Origin: Lederbergia wuyishanensis
GTDB taxonomy: Bacteria > Bacillota > Bacilli > Bacillales > Bacillaceae_C
Assembly (NCBI RefSeq): GCF_022900255.1
Contig: NZ_JALIRM010000001.1
Coordinates: 62,001-126,000, forward strand
Direction of reading: 5' to 3'
Length of the DNA stretch: 64,000 nucleotides
Under the pieces are notes generated by a model. That model was not told the DNA's origin. It saw only the letters and a program-made list of their open reading frames with translations, and ran no database searches. Positions 27,552 to 35,953 of the stretch are shown here, piece by piece. Each line of letters opens with the position of its first letter. Position 1 is the first letter of the stretch. The position numbers and the translations under genes were made by a program.

Positions 27552-27974
27552 ATGTACGAATTAAAAACTAAAGAAAACGATAAAAGTGTAATAGAGTTTA
27601 TTGAAAATGTTGATAATCCGAAAAAACGTGAAGATGCTTATAAGTTATTAGACATTTTTAAGGAAACAACAGGTTATAATGCGAAGATGTGGGGACCAAG
27701 TATTATTGGATTTGGCTCTTATCATTATAAATACGAATCTGGGCATGAAGGAGATGCACCTTTAGTAGGTTTTTCTCCGCGTAAGGCGAAAATCAGTTTG
27801 TACTTTGCGACTGGTGATCCACATAGGGAAGGGTTATTAAAGAATTTCGGAAAACATACTTCCGGAAAAGCATGTGTGTATATAAATAAAGTAGCGGATA
27901 TCGATGTGGAAATATTAAAAGCACTAATCGAGCAATCGGTAACATTTTTACAAGAAAAATATCCAAATCATTAA
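27552..27974 (+). CDS. DUF1801 (YdhG-like) family protein
   Basis: This 140-residue protein has DUF1801 features: [20 protein letters not shown] near residue 46-65, [13 protein letters not shown] near 74 and [14 protein letters not shown] near 105. The family is widespread and resembles frataxin-like or iron-related folds, but no reaction is known. The ATG at 27552 is preferred over a GTG at 27543 because GAGGAAG lies before both at better spacing for the ATG. It lies 13 nt before fosB. Confidence 0.82.
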   Translation: MYELKTKENDKSVIEFIENVDNPKKREDAYKLLDIFKETTGYNAKMWGPSIIGFGSYHYKYESGHEGDAPLVGFSPRKAKISLYFATGDPHREGLLKNFGKHTSGKACVYINKVADIDVEILKALIEQSVTFLQEKYPNH

Positions 27975-27987
27975 TGAGGCGTTAAGT

Positions 27988-28410
27988 ATGATTATTAAAG
28001 GATTAAATCATTTACTTTTTTCTGTATCTAATTTAGATACATCCATTAATTTCTATGAAAATGTTTTTGATGCAACGTTACTTGTTAAGGGAAGAAGCAC
28101 GGCTTATTTTGATTTAAATGGGATTTGGCTAGCTTTGAATGAGGAAAAAGATATTCCTCGTAATGAAATAAAGTATTCATACACTCATATCGCATTTTCT
28201 ATAGAAGAATCCCATTTTGAAGAGGTTTATGAAAAACTTAAACTTTTAAATGTAAATATTCTGCAAAGCCGGGAAAGAGATGAAAAAGATAAAGAGTCAA
28301 TTTACTTCACTGATCCGGATGGCCATAAATTCGAGTTTCATACTGGTACATTAGAAGATCGTTTAAATTATTATAGGCAGGAAAAAGATCACATGACATT
28401 TTTTTCATAG
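27988..28410 (+). CDS. fosB: Metallothiol transferase FosB (fosfomycin resistance)
   Basis: The enzyme inactivates fosfomycin by adding bacillithiol (or cysteine) to its epoxide, using a divalent metal. The 140-residue vicinal-oxygen-chelate protein has the expected ligands: His in [13 protein letters not shown], His in [12 protein letters not shown] and Glu in [25 protein letters not shown] and WLALNEE match FosB of Bacillus. The start is an ATG shortly after GAGGCG. It lies in a run of small enzyme genes (DUF1801, HIT, GNAT). Resistance is predicted from family membership only. Confidence 0.92.
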   Translation: MIIKGLNHLLFSVSNLDTSINFYENVFDATLLVKGRSTAYFDLNGIWLALNEEKDIPRNEIKYSYTHIAFSIEESHFEEVYEKLKLLNVNILQSRERDEKDKESIYFTDPDGHKFEFHTGTLEDRLNYYRQEKDHMTFFS

Positions 28411-28424
28411 GAAGGAGGAGCAAT

Positions 28425-28754
28425 ATGTCTACTGACTTCTATTGCGATGAAGTATTGAGTGGGAAAACATCCGTAAGAAAAGTAATGGAAACTGAAAATA
28501 TTTTGGCATTCTATCATACAAAACCGTTTTATCCTGTCCATATTGTAGCAATTCCTAAACAGCATATTCCTTCGATACTTTCTCTTGAAGAAAGTGATAA
28601 CGATCTACTTCTAGAACTTTTCCTAGTTATCAAACAAGTGGCTTCCAAGGTAACATCGGAAAATGGAGCTTGTAAAATAGTCACAAACTTAGGAGATTAT
28701 CAGGAATCCAAGCATCTTCATTGGCATATCGTTTCAGGAAATCCTATAAGATAG
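28425..28754 (+). CDS. HIT family protein (small)
   Basis: This 109-residue histidine-triad protein has HLHWHIVSGNP as the active-site triad near residue 97. YPVHIVAIPKQHIPSI near 36 corresponds to the family's HxLVIPxxH region. It lacks the CxxC start of Hit. It probably hydrolyses a nucleotide or phosphoramidate bond; the partner is unknown. The ATG follows GGAAGGAGG. It is one of two HIT genes in the window and lies between fosB and a GNAT gene. Confidence 0.87.
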   Translation: MSTDFYCDEVLSGKTSVRKVMETENILAFYHTKPFYPVHIVAIPKQHIPSILSLEESDNDLLLELFLVIKQVASKVTSENGACKIVTNLGDYQESKHLHWHIVSGNPIR

Positions 28755-28765
28755 GTGAGGAAAAG

Positions 28766-29212
28766 ATGGATTTTTATAAAAAAGAGATTACACTGGAGGA
28801 GCTAGAATCGTGTGCCAAATTATATACATACGTATTTAATCAAGCTCCATGGTTTGATCAATGGACGTTGCAAAGTGCTAATGAACGATTGATAGATATT
28901 TTGAATCACTTACAGTTTTGGGGAGTTGGTATATATGACCATAATCATCAACTTCTTGGATTTTTAATGGGGTACTCCGAAACATGGTGGGATGGAAAAC
29001 ATTTTCAGGTAGTGGAAATGTGTGTAAAGACAGAAGAACAAGGAAAAGGGATTGGCTCCAATCTGATACACTCACTTGAAGACCATTGTAAGGAGAATGG
29101 AATTAAGCGTATTTATTTGTTGACAGGTAGCGGAGGACTGGCTGAGGAATTCTATATAAAAAATGGGTTTTACGTCAATCCAAGGATGATCATGATGTCA
29201 AAAATGATTTAA
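28766..29212 (+). CDS. GNAT family N-acetyltransferase
   Basis: This 148-residue acetyltransferase shows QVVEMCVKTEEQGKGIGSNL near residues 79-98 (acetyl-CoA loop) and EEFYIKNGFYV near 130. WWDGKHF before the loop resembles several drug-modifying GNATs, but the substrate cannot be assigned. The ATG at 28766 follows GAGGAAAAG, close behind the HIT stop. It is followed by a 50-nt gap and a kinase-like gene. Confidence 0.83.
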   Translation: MDFYKKEITLEELESCAKLYTYVFNQAPWFDQWTLQSANERLIDILNHLQFWGVGIYDHNHQLLGFLMGYSETWWDGKHFQVVEMCVKTEEQGKGIGSNLIHSLEDHCKENGIKRIYLLTGSGGLAEEFYIKNGFYVNPRMIMMSKMI

Positions 29213-29262
29213 TTGCAACGAATAATAAGTGAACATTATAAAACTTATTGGAGGATAAGCAT

Positions 29263-30150
29263 TTGGAGAAATCGTCAACAGTTACGATTCATTTAGGCAA
29301 AGTTACTTTTCTGTTACGTGAACATCATAAATTCGAGTGGCTACAAGAATACGGTGAAGTATTTTCTGTATTTGACCAACAGGATTCCGGAAATCTTTGT
29401 TTCGGCATTGAAAAAGATGGTCAAAAAAAATTCGTGAAATTTGCTGGTGCAAAGACCTTGGAATACGATGGACATCCTAATGATGCTATTGATAGGTTGC
29501 AGAAATCAGTCGAGCTCTATGAAGCATTAAGCCATCCTTATTTAGTTAAGTTAGAGGACCATTTTCAAGTTGAAGAAGGGTACGTGTTAGTTTTTGAATG
29601 GTTTGATGGGGAATGTCTCCATTCACATTGGTCATTTCCACCTCCCGCAAAATATGAACATCCAGATTCACCTTTTTTTCTGTTTAAACAGCTTCCACCA
29701 GAACTAAGATTAGCAGCCTTACAAAAAATCTATGAATTTCATGTACATGTCGAAAGTAAAAACTTTGTTGCGGTCGATTTTTATGATGGAAGCATTATGT
29801 ACGATTTCAAGACAAACGAGACAAAGATTTGTGATATAGATTTATATAATAAAAAGCCATTTGCCAACACAATGGGAAGGCTTTGGGGTTCTTCCAGATT
29901 CATGTCACCAGAAGAATTTGAACTTGGTGCGGTAATAGATGAAAGAACGAATGTTTTTAATATGGGTGCCGTTGCTTTTTGTTTGCTAGGTGGTGAACTA
30001 GATCGTTCCTTTCAAAATTGGGATGCTAGTAAGGAGCTATATGGTATAGCTTTTCGAGCTGTTGAACGAGAGAGGAGTATGAGGTACAGCTCAGTTGAAG
30101 AATTTTACAATGCTTGGAATAAAGTTATAAGAGATAAGGTGAGCCAATAA
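29263..30150 (+). CDS. Protein kinase-like fold protein
   Basis: The 295 residues show a diverged kinase fold. The candidate ATP-binding Lys is in KKFVKFAGAKTLEY near residue 61, a helix-C Glu in LQKSVELYEAL, and a hinge in LVFEWFDGE. The catalytic loop reads AVDFYDGSIMYD instead of HRD...N, the DFG position reads CDIDLY, and the APE position is SSRFMSPEEFE. Such proteins may be Ser/Thr kinases or small-molecule kinases. The start is a TTG at 29263 behind GGAGG. The last base overlaps the next gene (TAATG), so it is coupled to an AAC(6')-like acetyltransferase. Confidence 0.75.
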   Translation: MEKSSTVTIHLGKVTFLLREHHKFEWLQEYGEVFSVFDQQDSGNLCFGIEKDGQKKFVKFAGAKTLEYDGHPNDAIDRLQKSVELYEALSHPYLVKLEDHFQVEEGYVLVFEWFDGECLHSHWSFPPPAKYEHPDSPFFLFKQLPPELRLAALQKIYEFHVHVESKNFVAVDFYDGSIMYDFKTNETKICDIDLYNKKPFANTMGRLWGSSRFMSPEEFELGAVIDERTNVFNMGAVAFCLLGGELDRSFQNWDASKELYGIAFRAVERERSMRYSSVEEFYNAWNKVIRDKVSQ

Positions 30151-30686
30151 TGTTATTTCAGAATGATAAATTAGTAGTCAGGACATTAACATTAGAAGAC
30201 CATCTTTTACTTGTAAAATGGTTATCAGATCCTATTGTTCTTGAATACTACGAAGGGCGAGATAATTCCTTTAGTGAAGAAATGGTCTTAAAGAAGTTTT
30301 ATAGTAGAAATGATGAAACTAACCGTTGTATTTTAGAGTACGAAGGAATTCCGATTGGTTATATACAATATTATCAACTAGATGACGAAGATTTTAAAGA
30401 ATATGGATATTGTGAAACCAAAACTATTTATGGCATGGATCAATTTATTGGGGAATCTGACTATTGGAATCGTGGAATTGGTAAGCTTTTAGTTCGATCA
30501 ATGGTTCAGTTTCTAGTTGAAGCAAAACAAGCTGAAAAAATTGTCATGGATCCACAAACATGGAACGAAAGAGCAATTCACTGTTATGAAAAATGCGGCT
30601 TTAAGAAAGTGAAACTGCTTCCGAAACATGAGTTACATGAAGGAGAATATCGAGATTGTTGGTTGATTGAATATAATCCAATTTGA
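30150..30686 (+). CDS. GNAT acetyltransferase, AAC(6')-like
   Basis: This 178-residue protein resembles the aminoglycoside 6'-N-acetyltransferase branch of GNAT. GMDQFIGESDYWNRGIGKLL near residues 95-114 is the hallmark, followed by VMDPQTWNERAIHCYEKCGF near 131-150. That branch acetylates aminoglycosides, but chromosomal members often show little drug activity, so resistance is not assured. It starts in the stop of the kinase-like gene, and both may act on related small molecules. Confidence 0.83.
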   Translation: MLFQNDKLVVRTLTLEDHLLLVKWLSDPIVLEYYEGRDNSFSEEMVLKKFYSRNDETNRCILEYEGIPIGYIQYYQLDDEDFKEYGYCETKTIYGMDQFIGESDYWNRGIGKLLVRSMVQFLVEAKQAEKIVMDPQTWNERAIHCYEKCGFKKVKLLPKHELHEGEYRDCWLIEYNPI

Positions 30687-30868
30687 TTGGTGGAAAGATC
30701 TATAGGTAAAACTTTAACCATTAATCATTTCAGCTGGGAAAAGATGTTGTAAAATTGTTGAATCCAAAGAAAGAAGAAACGATACCTTACCTAAGTTACA
30801 ATACAGGTATACGGCAATAAAGGGAAGGAATGAGTGGGTATAATAATAATTCATTATTTTTGGAGGTA

Positions 30869-31205
30869 ATGATGTACACTTACGATCCTTTGAGGCAATG
30901 TGAACTTTTACGTTATTAAGACCAATTTTTATCACCTTTTTGATAGTGGGGCTAATATTATTGGCCATTTCTATCTTACCTGGATTTAGGTATAAAATAA
31001 GGTATAAAATAATGAGTAGTTATTTTGTAATTGGAATGTCCTTATTGTATCAGCTCCATTGCTAGTCTACGGTGGAATAATTGTTGACGAACTTGGTCTA
31101 GGAGGAGATACTATCAGCACCCTAATGTTCGTTATGATAGGATTTCTGGGTATGGTTAATACTGCTATCTTTTTATCGGGCGTAATAAGACATAATGAAA
31201 AATGA
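30869..31205 (+). pseudogene. Frameshifted small membrane-protein gene
   Basis: A good ribosome-binding site (TTTGGAGG) and ATG at 30869 open a frame that stops after about 17 codons. A second frame gives LRPIFITFLIVGLILLAISI and SSYFVIGMSLL, then stops; a third continues VSAPLLVYGGIIVDELGLGG and ends in NTAIFLSGVIRHNEK before a TGA at 31203. Together they make a plausible three- to four-helix membrane protein of about 110 residues broken by two frameshifts. Sequencing error cannot be excluded. The stretch 30687-30868 upstream holds no gene that I can support. Confidence 0.55.
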
Positions 31206-31225
31206 ATAGGAAAAGACAAAAAAAT

Positions 31226-31250
31226 AAAGCTCAAACTATGAGCTTTTTTT
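31226..31250. terminator. Bidirectional terminator between the pseudogene and yhfH
   Basis: AAAGCTCA pairs with TGAGCTTT (31226-31233 with 31239-31246) over 5 nt, with T runs on the plus strand and A-rich sequence before it. Confidence 0.7.
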
Positions 31251-31297
31251 GATTGTTGTTGGCTGTGTTATGATCTTGGTACTTCAATACTAGTACC

Positions 31298-31426
31298 TTA
31301 TTTTAATTCGCTGCATTTGTCACACTTCGTACCATAGCATTCATGTTGCTCTGTGATTTTTTCACCACATTCTGTACACTTTTTGGCAGGTAGATTTTTA
31401 AAAAACTCTATGACATTCTCAATCAT
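31298..31426 (-). CDS. yhfH: YhfH family small zinc-ribbon-like protein
   Basis: This 42-residue protein begins MIENVIEFFKNLPAKKCTEC and continues GEKITEQHECYGTKCDKCSE. The paired CxxC...CxxxxCxxC cysteines could hold a zinc ion. The ATG at 31426 lies behind GGGAGAG. The sequence and the place beside yhfI and lplJ match B. subtilis yhfH, a short protein of unknown role. It is divergent from yhfI. Confidence 0.82.
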   Translation of the reverse strand: MIENVIEFFKNLPAKKCTECGEKITEQHECYGTKCDKCSELK

Positions 31427-31574
31427 TTCTTCACTCTCCCAGATGTTTTGTTTGTTACAGTACTGACAATTGTTGTTAACATTGTATTATAACAGTTCTT
31501 TAAGTGTCAATCTTTTTGTTATAAAAGTAAAAATAAAGTATAGTAATATTATGTTGAACAAAGGAGTTGTCTAT

Positions 31575-32309
31575 ATGGAGTTAACGGTGATTGGCCACTG
31601 GGGTGGATATCCAAAAGCAGGTGAAGCAAGCTCAGGATATTTGTTGACACATGAAGGATTTAATCTTCTCGTTGATTGTGGCAGTGCTGTACTATCACAG
31701 TTGCAAATGTACATAAAACCAGAAGAATTAAATGCTGTAATTCTTTCACACTATCATGCTGACCATATTGCAGATATAGGTGTTCTCCATCATGCATTGT
31801 TAATTGGAAAATATGTAAGTGGATATGATCGCAACCTGTCTATTTATGGTCATTCGAAAGATCCGGATGGTTTATCTTCTTTAACGTACAAAGATATTAC
31901 GACCGGTATTGCTTACGATAAGGATAATTTTATACATATCGGACCATTTAAGATTGAATTTATACGAACAAAGCACCCTGTTGCATGTTACGCCATGAGA
32001 ATAACATGTGAAGGAAAAACACTCGTTTATACTGCAGATACATCTTACTTTGATGAATTGGTGGAGTTTTCAATGGACGCTGACGTGTTGCTTGCAGAGT
32101 CAAATTTCTATAAAGGAATGGATGGAGCATCTGCCGGCCATATGACAAGTGAGGAAGCTGGAAGACTTGCTAAAAAAGCAAATGTGGATACATTAGTCCT
32201 TACACATTTACCACACTTTGGTGACCTAAACCAACTGAAAGCTGAAGCAGCAGAACAATTTGAACAGGAAATCATTCTAGCATCAAAAGGATTAATCTTA
32301 TCCTTTTAA
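31575..32309 (+). CDS. yhfI: Metallo-beta-lactamase fold hydrolase YhfI
   Basis: This 244-residue hydrolase has the metal motif LSHYHADHIADI near residue 57 and further ligands in KHPVACYAM (near 134), VYTADTSYFD near 154 and LTHLPHFG near 212. It resembles RNase Z/phosphodiesterase-type members; the substrate is unknown. The ATG at 31575 follows AAAGGAG, and the length then equals that of B. subtilis YhfI as I recall it. It is followed by lplJ on the same strand. Confidence 0.9.
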   Translation: MELTVIGHWGGYPKAGEASSGYLLTHEGFNLLVDCGSAVLSQLQMYIKPEELNAVILSHYHADHIADIGVLHHALLIGKYVSGYDRNLSIYGHSKDPDGLSSLTYKDITTGIAYDKDNFIHIGPFKIEFIRTKHPVACYAMRITCEGKTLVYTADTSYFDELVEFSMDADVLLAESNFYKGMDGASAGHMTSEEAGRLAKKANVDTLVLTHLPHFGDLNQLKAEAAEQFEQEIILASKGLILSF

Positions 32310-32314
32310 AAGCA

Positions 32315-32353
32315 AGTCCCTTTGGGGACAGGTCTAATGGGGACTGTCACCGC
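32315..32353. repeat. GGGGACAGGT-type intergenic repeat element
   Basis: GTCCC-TTT-GGGGAC forms a small hairpin, followed by AGGTCTAATGGGGACTGTCA (32330-32349). The GGGGACAGGT core recurs in the terminator at 19754. It sits between yhfI and lplJ. Such GGGGAC/GTCCCC elements are a known kind of dispersed intergenic repeat. Confidence 0.5.
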
Positions 32354-32372
32354 AATATAAGGAGGAAAAGTG

Positions 32373-33362
32373 ATGAAGTTTATTGATAATCAAGGGATTA
32401 CGGATCCGCGAATTAATTTGGCGATAGAAGAACATGCATTGAAGAATTTAGATGTAAATGAATCATATTTATTATTTTATATCAATGAGCCCTCAATTAT
32501 TATAGGTAAAAATCAAAATACAATTGAAGAAATCAATACTGAATATGTTGAGCAGAATGGTATTCATGTTGTGCGCAGGCTGTCTGGAGGCGGTGCGGTT
32601 TATCATGATTTAGGAAATTTAAACTTTAGCTTTATTACAAAAGATGAAGGAAACAGTTTTCTTAACTTTAAAAAGTTTACAGAGCCCGTCGTCGCAGCAC
32701 TAAATAAGTTAGGTGTGCAAGCAGAATTAAAAGGGCGCAATGATATTCTTGTCGGAGAAAGAAAAATTTCAGGAAACGCACAGTTTGCTACTAGAGGAAG
32801 AATGTTTAGCCATGGGACATTAATGTTTGATTCTGAAATAGACAATGTCGTTTCAGCATTAAAGGTACGTAAAGACAAAATTGAATCTAAAGGTATTAAA
32901 TCAATTCGAAGCAGGGTTGCGAATATCTCGGAGTTTTTAGAAGAAAAAATGACGATTGAACAATTTAAGCAGGAATTGCTTCGCTCTATTTTCGAAGGTG
33001 TTGATCCTATTCCTGAATATAAACTTACGGAAGATGATTGGAAGCAAATTAACGAGATTTCAAAAGTACACTATGCAAATTGGGATTGGAATTATGGAAG
33101 GTCACCTCATTTCAACATTCAGCACTCACATCGTTTCCCAGTTGGACTTATTGAATTCCGACTTGATGTTGATAAGGGGCAAATTCAAGAATGTAAAATC
33201 TTTGGAGATTTCTTTGGCGTTGGCGATGTAAAAGACATTGAAGACCGCCTAACAGGTATCCGCTATGAAAGATCGGAAATTGATAGAGCGTTAGAAGATG
33301 TAGATATTAAACATTACTTTGGAAACGTTGAAAAAGAAGAAATTATTAATTTGATTTACTAA
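32373..33362 (+). CDS. lplJ: Lipoate-protein ligase LplJ
   Basis: The enzyme activates free lipoate with ATP and attaches it to lipoyl domains of 2-oxoacid dehydrogenases. The 329 residues contain RRLSGGGAVYHDLGNLNFSF near 69-88, the lipoyl-AMP loop and Lys in GRNDILVGERKISGNAQF near 121, and a C-terminal accessory domain from about residue 250. The ATG at 32373 follows AAGGAGG by 8 nt. The order yhfH-yhfI-lplJ matches B. subtilis. Confidence 0.95.
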   Translation: MKFIDNQGITDPRINLAIEEHALKNLDVNESYLLFYINEPSIIIGKNQNTIEEINTEYVEQNGIHVVRRLSGGGAVYHDLGNLNFSFITKDEGNSFLNFKKFTEPVVAALNKLGVQAELKGRNDILVGERKISGNAQFATRGRMFSHGTLMFDSEIDNVVSALKVRKDKIESKGIKSIRSRVANISEFLEEKMTIEQFKQELLRSIFEGVDPIPEYKLTEDDWKQINEISKVHYANWDWNYGRSPHFNIQHSHRFPVGLIEFRLDVDKGQIQECKIFGDFFGVGDVKDIEDRLTGIRYERSEIDRALEDVDIKHYFGNVEKEEIINLIY

Positions 33363-33365
33363 ATG

Positions 33366-33404
33366 AAAAGGATGGAGTGGCCCAAAAGGCTATCCGTCCT
33401 TTTT
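33366..33404 (+). terminator. Rho-independent terminator of lplJ
   Basis: An imperfect stem joins AAAGGATGGAGTGGCC with GGCTATCCGTCCTTT around CAAAA, followed by T. It lies directly after the lplJ stop. Confidence 0.7.
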
Positions 33405-33406
33405 AT

Positions 33407-33546
33407 TAACAGTACTAGAGGAAGTTCCAAAGGACCGTATAAATGATACTTTAAGTTTCACGTTATAAACAAGCTATGAAGGCATACGAACAATCTTTTG
33501 AATTAAAGCTTCAATGGGTAAAGGAGTTACTGAAGAGAAACGTTTA
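33407..33546 (+). pseudogene. Unidentified coding relic
   Basis: Two adjacent frames read TVLEEVPKDRINDTLSF and then SRYKQAMKAYEQSFELKLQW with VKELLKRNV and a stop at 33546. This looks like the frameshifted tail of a lost gene. I cannot name it. The rest of 33547-33722 holds nothing recognised. Confidence 0.3.
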
Positions 33547-33722
33547 ATTATAAACTTTTTATATAGCTGATTTCAGAGGGGATGGCGGTCATATACATTC
33601 CATGGACGCACATACACTCGAACCATGATTATAAATATTAATTGTTTAGAGGAATTTAAATAAGACTGTAATCATATTCCATACCAATTTCCCATAATCT
33701 TAGCTAAAAAAGGGGAATCGAT

Positions 33723-34499
33723 ATGTGTACGATAAAATTAAAAATAACCAATCATATTGCTTACGTTACGCTAAACCGCCCCGAAACATTAAATGCTATT
33801 AATTATTACATGCTGGAAGAATTATCCCGCACAGTTCAATTATTAAAAAGTTCCTCGGAAGCTCGAGTAGTTATTTTTCAAGGTGCTGGCGAAAAAGCAT
33901 TTAGCGTTGGAGCGGATTTAAAAGAGAGAAAATCACTCACTGAACAAGAGGTTCGACGCAACGTACAAAAAATCGGGGAAGTATTTTTAGATATTGAAAA
34001 CCTACCACAACCAACTATTGCTGCGATTAATGGCTATGCATTTGGAGGCGGACTGGAATTAGCGTTGGCATGTGATTTTCGATTCGCTTGTAGTCAGGCG
34101 ATGCTAGGGCTTACTGAAACAAGCCTTGCCATTATTCCAGGAGCAGGAGGAACACAGAGACTGCCACGAATTATAGGCGAAACGAAAGCGTTAGAATTGA
34201 TCTTAACTGCTAAAAGAATGACTGCTTTTGAAGCTGAAGTATATGGAATCGTATTAAAAACGATTGAGAAAGAGCGATTCATGGAAGAAGTAGAATCTTT
34301 CGCAAATAATATTATTAAAAATGGCCCAATCGCAGTTCAACAGGCAAAATATGCGATTAAAGCTGGGATAAATACAGATTTGCTCACTGGGCTTGAAATT
34401 GAACGGAAAGCCTATGAAATTACGATACCCACAGAAGATAGGCAGGAAGCATTACAAGCCTTTGCTGAAAAGCGAAAACCGAATTTTAAAGGGAAATAA
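33723..34499 (+). CDS. Enoyl-CoA hydratase/isomerase family protein
   Basis: This 258-residue crotonase-fold protein has oxyanion-hole motifs KAFSVGADLKE near residue 60 and INGYAFGGGLELALACDF near 103. The second catalytic region, LTETSLAIIPGAGGTQRLPR, lies near 129-148. These residues fit hydration of trans-2-enoyl-CoA, as in B. subtilis YhaR or YngF, in fatty-acid or branched-chain acid breakdown. The ATG follows AAAGGGGAA. It stands alone before azlCD, and no acyl-CoA operon surrounds it. Confidence 0.88.
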   Translation: MCTIKLKITNHIAYVTLNRPETLNAINYYMLEELSRTVQLLKSSSEARVVIFQGAGEKAFSVGADLKERKSLTEQEVRRNVQKIGEVFLDIENLPQPTIAAINGYAFGGGLELALACDFRFACSQAMLGLTETSLAIIPGAGGTQRLPRIIGETKALELILTAKRMTAFEAEVYGIVLKTIEKERFMEEVESFANNIIKNGPIAVQQAKYAIKAGINTDLLTGLEIERKAYEITIPTEDRQEALQAFAEKRKPNFKGK

Positions 34500-34626
34500 T
34501 ATAATATTAAAAATACGGGGAAATTGAGTGTTTCAATTGTATTATGAATCTCCTAATCTTGCCGAAATTATGTATCCCGCTTATAATTGTAAAAAATAAT
34601 CATAGTAATTAAGGGGGATTTAAAGG

Positions 34627-35349
34627 ATGGAAGCTTCGGTGCCAAAAGTGAAATATACAGAATTTCGCCGGGGGCTTCATGAAGGAGTGAGCATTGCGAT
34701 TGGTTATGCTCCGATTGCATTGACGTATGGCCTGCTCGCAAAAACAACCGGGCTGACATTGTTCGAAACGGTCTTAATGAGTTTGGTTTTATATGCAGGA
34801 GCATCACAATATATCGCGCTTAACATGTTTGCGCTCGGAACGGGTGCTGCAGAAATGATCTTAACTACTTTTATTGTAAATATAAGACATTTCCTAATGT
34901 CTGCCTCTCTCAATGAAAAAGTTGAAGAAGAAGTCTCTTGGAAAAAAGCGCTTTATGCATTTGGGGTAACGGATGAAACATTCTCCGTTGCAGCTACTAA
35001 AACTGAAACAGTTTCAACTGGTTATTTATTTGGCCTCAACATAATTGCGTATACAAGCTGGGTTATTTTCTCTGGTATAGGCTTTGGCATAGGCGCAGGT
35101 CTACCTCAAGTTTTACAAGAAAGTATGGCTATCGCTCTTTACGCAATGTTTATTGGTTTACTAGTTCCTTCAATGAAAAAAAGCATGAAGGTAGTTAGTC
35201 TCGCTTTACTTGCTGCAGTGTTTAATAGTATTTTTGTTTTTTCTGAAATCATAAGTAAAGGCTGGGCAATTGTAGTTGCAACCATTTTATCTGCTATTAT
35301 AGTAGAAGCGGTAGAAACAATGAAAAGAAGGGGGGCCGGCGAAGGGTGA
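34627..35349 (+). CDS. azlC: Branched-chain amino acid exporter large subunit AzlC
   Basis: This 240-residue AzlC-family membrane protein has repeated hydrophobic segments and the conserved N-terminal GVSIAIGYAPIALTYGLLA near residue 21, and GASQYIALNMFALGTGAAE near 59-77. With AzlD it exports branched-chain amino acids or analogues (4-azaleucine in B. subtilis). The ATG follows AAGGGGGA. It overlaps azlD by 4 nt. No Lrp-type regulator (AzlB) gene is adjacent. Confidence 0.92.
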   Translation: MEASVPKVKYTEFRRGLHEGVSIAIGYAPIALTYGLLAKTTGLTLFETVLMSLVLYAGASQYIALNMFALGTGAAEMILTTFIVNIRHFLMSASLNEKVEEEVSWKKALYAFGVTDETFSVAATKTETVSTGYLFGLNIIAYTSWVIFSGIGFGIGAGLPQVLQESMAIALYAMFIGLLVPSMKKSMKVVSLALLAAVFNSIFVFSEIISKGWAIVVATILSAIIVEAVETMKRRGAGEG

Positions 35350-35657
35350 ACAGTTCTATCATTATTTTAACGATTATCGGCATGGGTTTAGTTACTTATA
35401 TTCCCAGAATGGTCCCTTTTGTTATGTTTCAGGGGAAGGAGCTCCCACCTTTTATTCAAGGAGTATTGAAAAATGTTCCATACGCGACTCTGGGTGCTTT
35501 AATTTTCCCTGCTGTTTTCATTATTCAGGAAGGCGATATCTTTTTTGGAGTTATAGGTATGGCCGCCGCATTTTTGATCGCATTTTTAGGAGCTAATGTA
35601 ATTGCAGTAGTCCTTGGATCTATTGCAATACTTAGTGCATATTCATGGTTAATCTAA
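35346..35657 (+). CDS. azlD: Branched-chain amino acid exporter small subunit AzlD
   Basis: This 103-residue protein has about four membrane helices and the AzlD signature LVTYIPRMVPFVMFQGKELP near residue 15-34. It pairs with AzlC. The start is a GTG at 35346 that overlaps the azlC stop (GTGA). A terminator follows at 35675. Confidence 0.9.
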   Translation: MNSSIIILTIIGMGLVTYIPRMVPFVMFQGKELPPFIQGVLKNVPYATLGALIFPAVFIIQEGDIFFGVIGMAAAFLIAFLGANVIAVVLGSIAILSAYSWLI

Positions 35658-35674
35658 TAAAAGTACATTAAACA

Positions 35675-35703
35675 AGGCCGCTTGAGTAATCAGGCGGCTT
35701 TTG
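35675..35703 (+). terminator. Rho-independent terminator of azlCD
   Basis: GCCGCTTGA pairs with TCAGGCGGC (35677-35685 with 35690-35698) over a 4-nt loop with one T-G pair, followed by T. The remaining gap to 35953 holds a TGCTATAAT extended -10 at 35835-35843, a possible promoter of yhfN. Confidence 0.7.
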
Positions 35704-35953
35704 CTTATTTAAGTACATTACATTGGTTATGTAAAAAGTGTGCAATATAACTTTTTTATTTATAGAAATCAATATTCATAAATCTAAGAATTTCAAAGCA
35801 GTGGCTTTAGCGAAGCATTTTTTCTTTAATTGAGTGCTATAATAGTTCAAAATAGTTTTTACTAATATAAATTAGGAAAAAATTTATCTTATTAGTTCTA
35901 TTTAAAGATTTTTTTCCTACATATAATAAGAGATGGACAGGGGGGATATTTTA

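Noticed and set aside
33547-33722. Possible T-box or riboswitch before the enoyl-CoA hydratase gene
   Set aside because: No T-box sequence, conserved core or terminator-antiterminator pair could be found.
34500-34626. T-box or leader peptide before azlCD
   Set aside because: Only 127 bp, with a ribosome-binding site but no T-box motif, no terminator hairpin and no branched-chain-rich leader frame.
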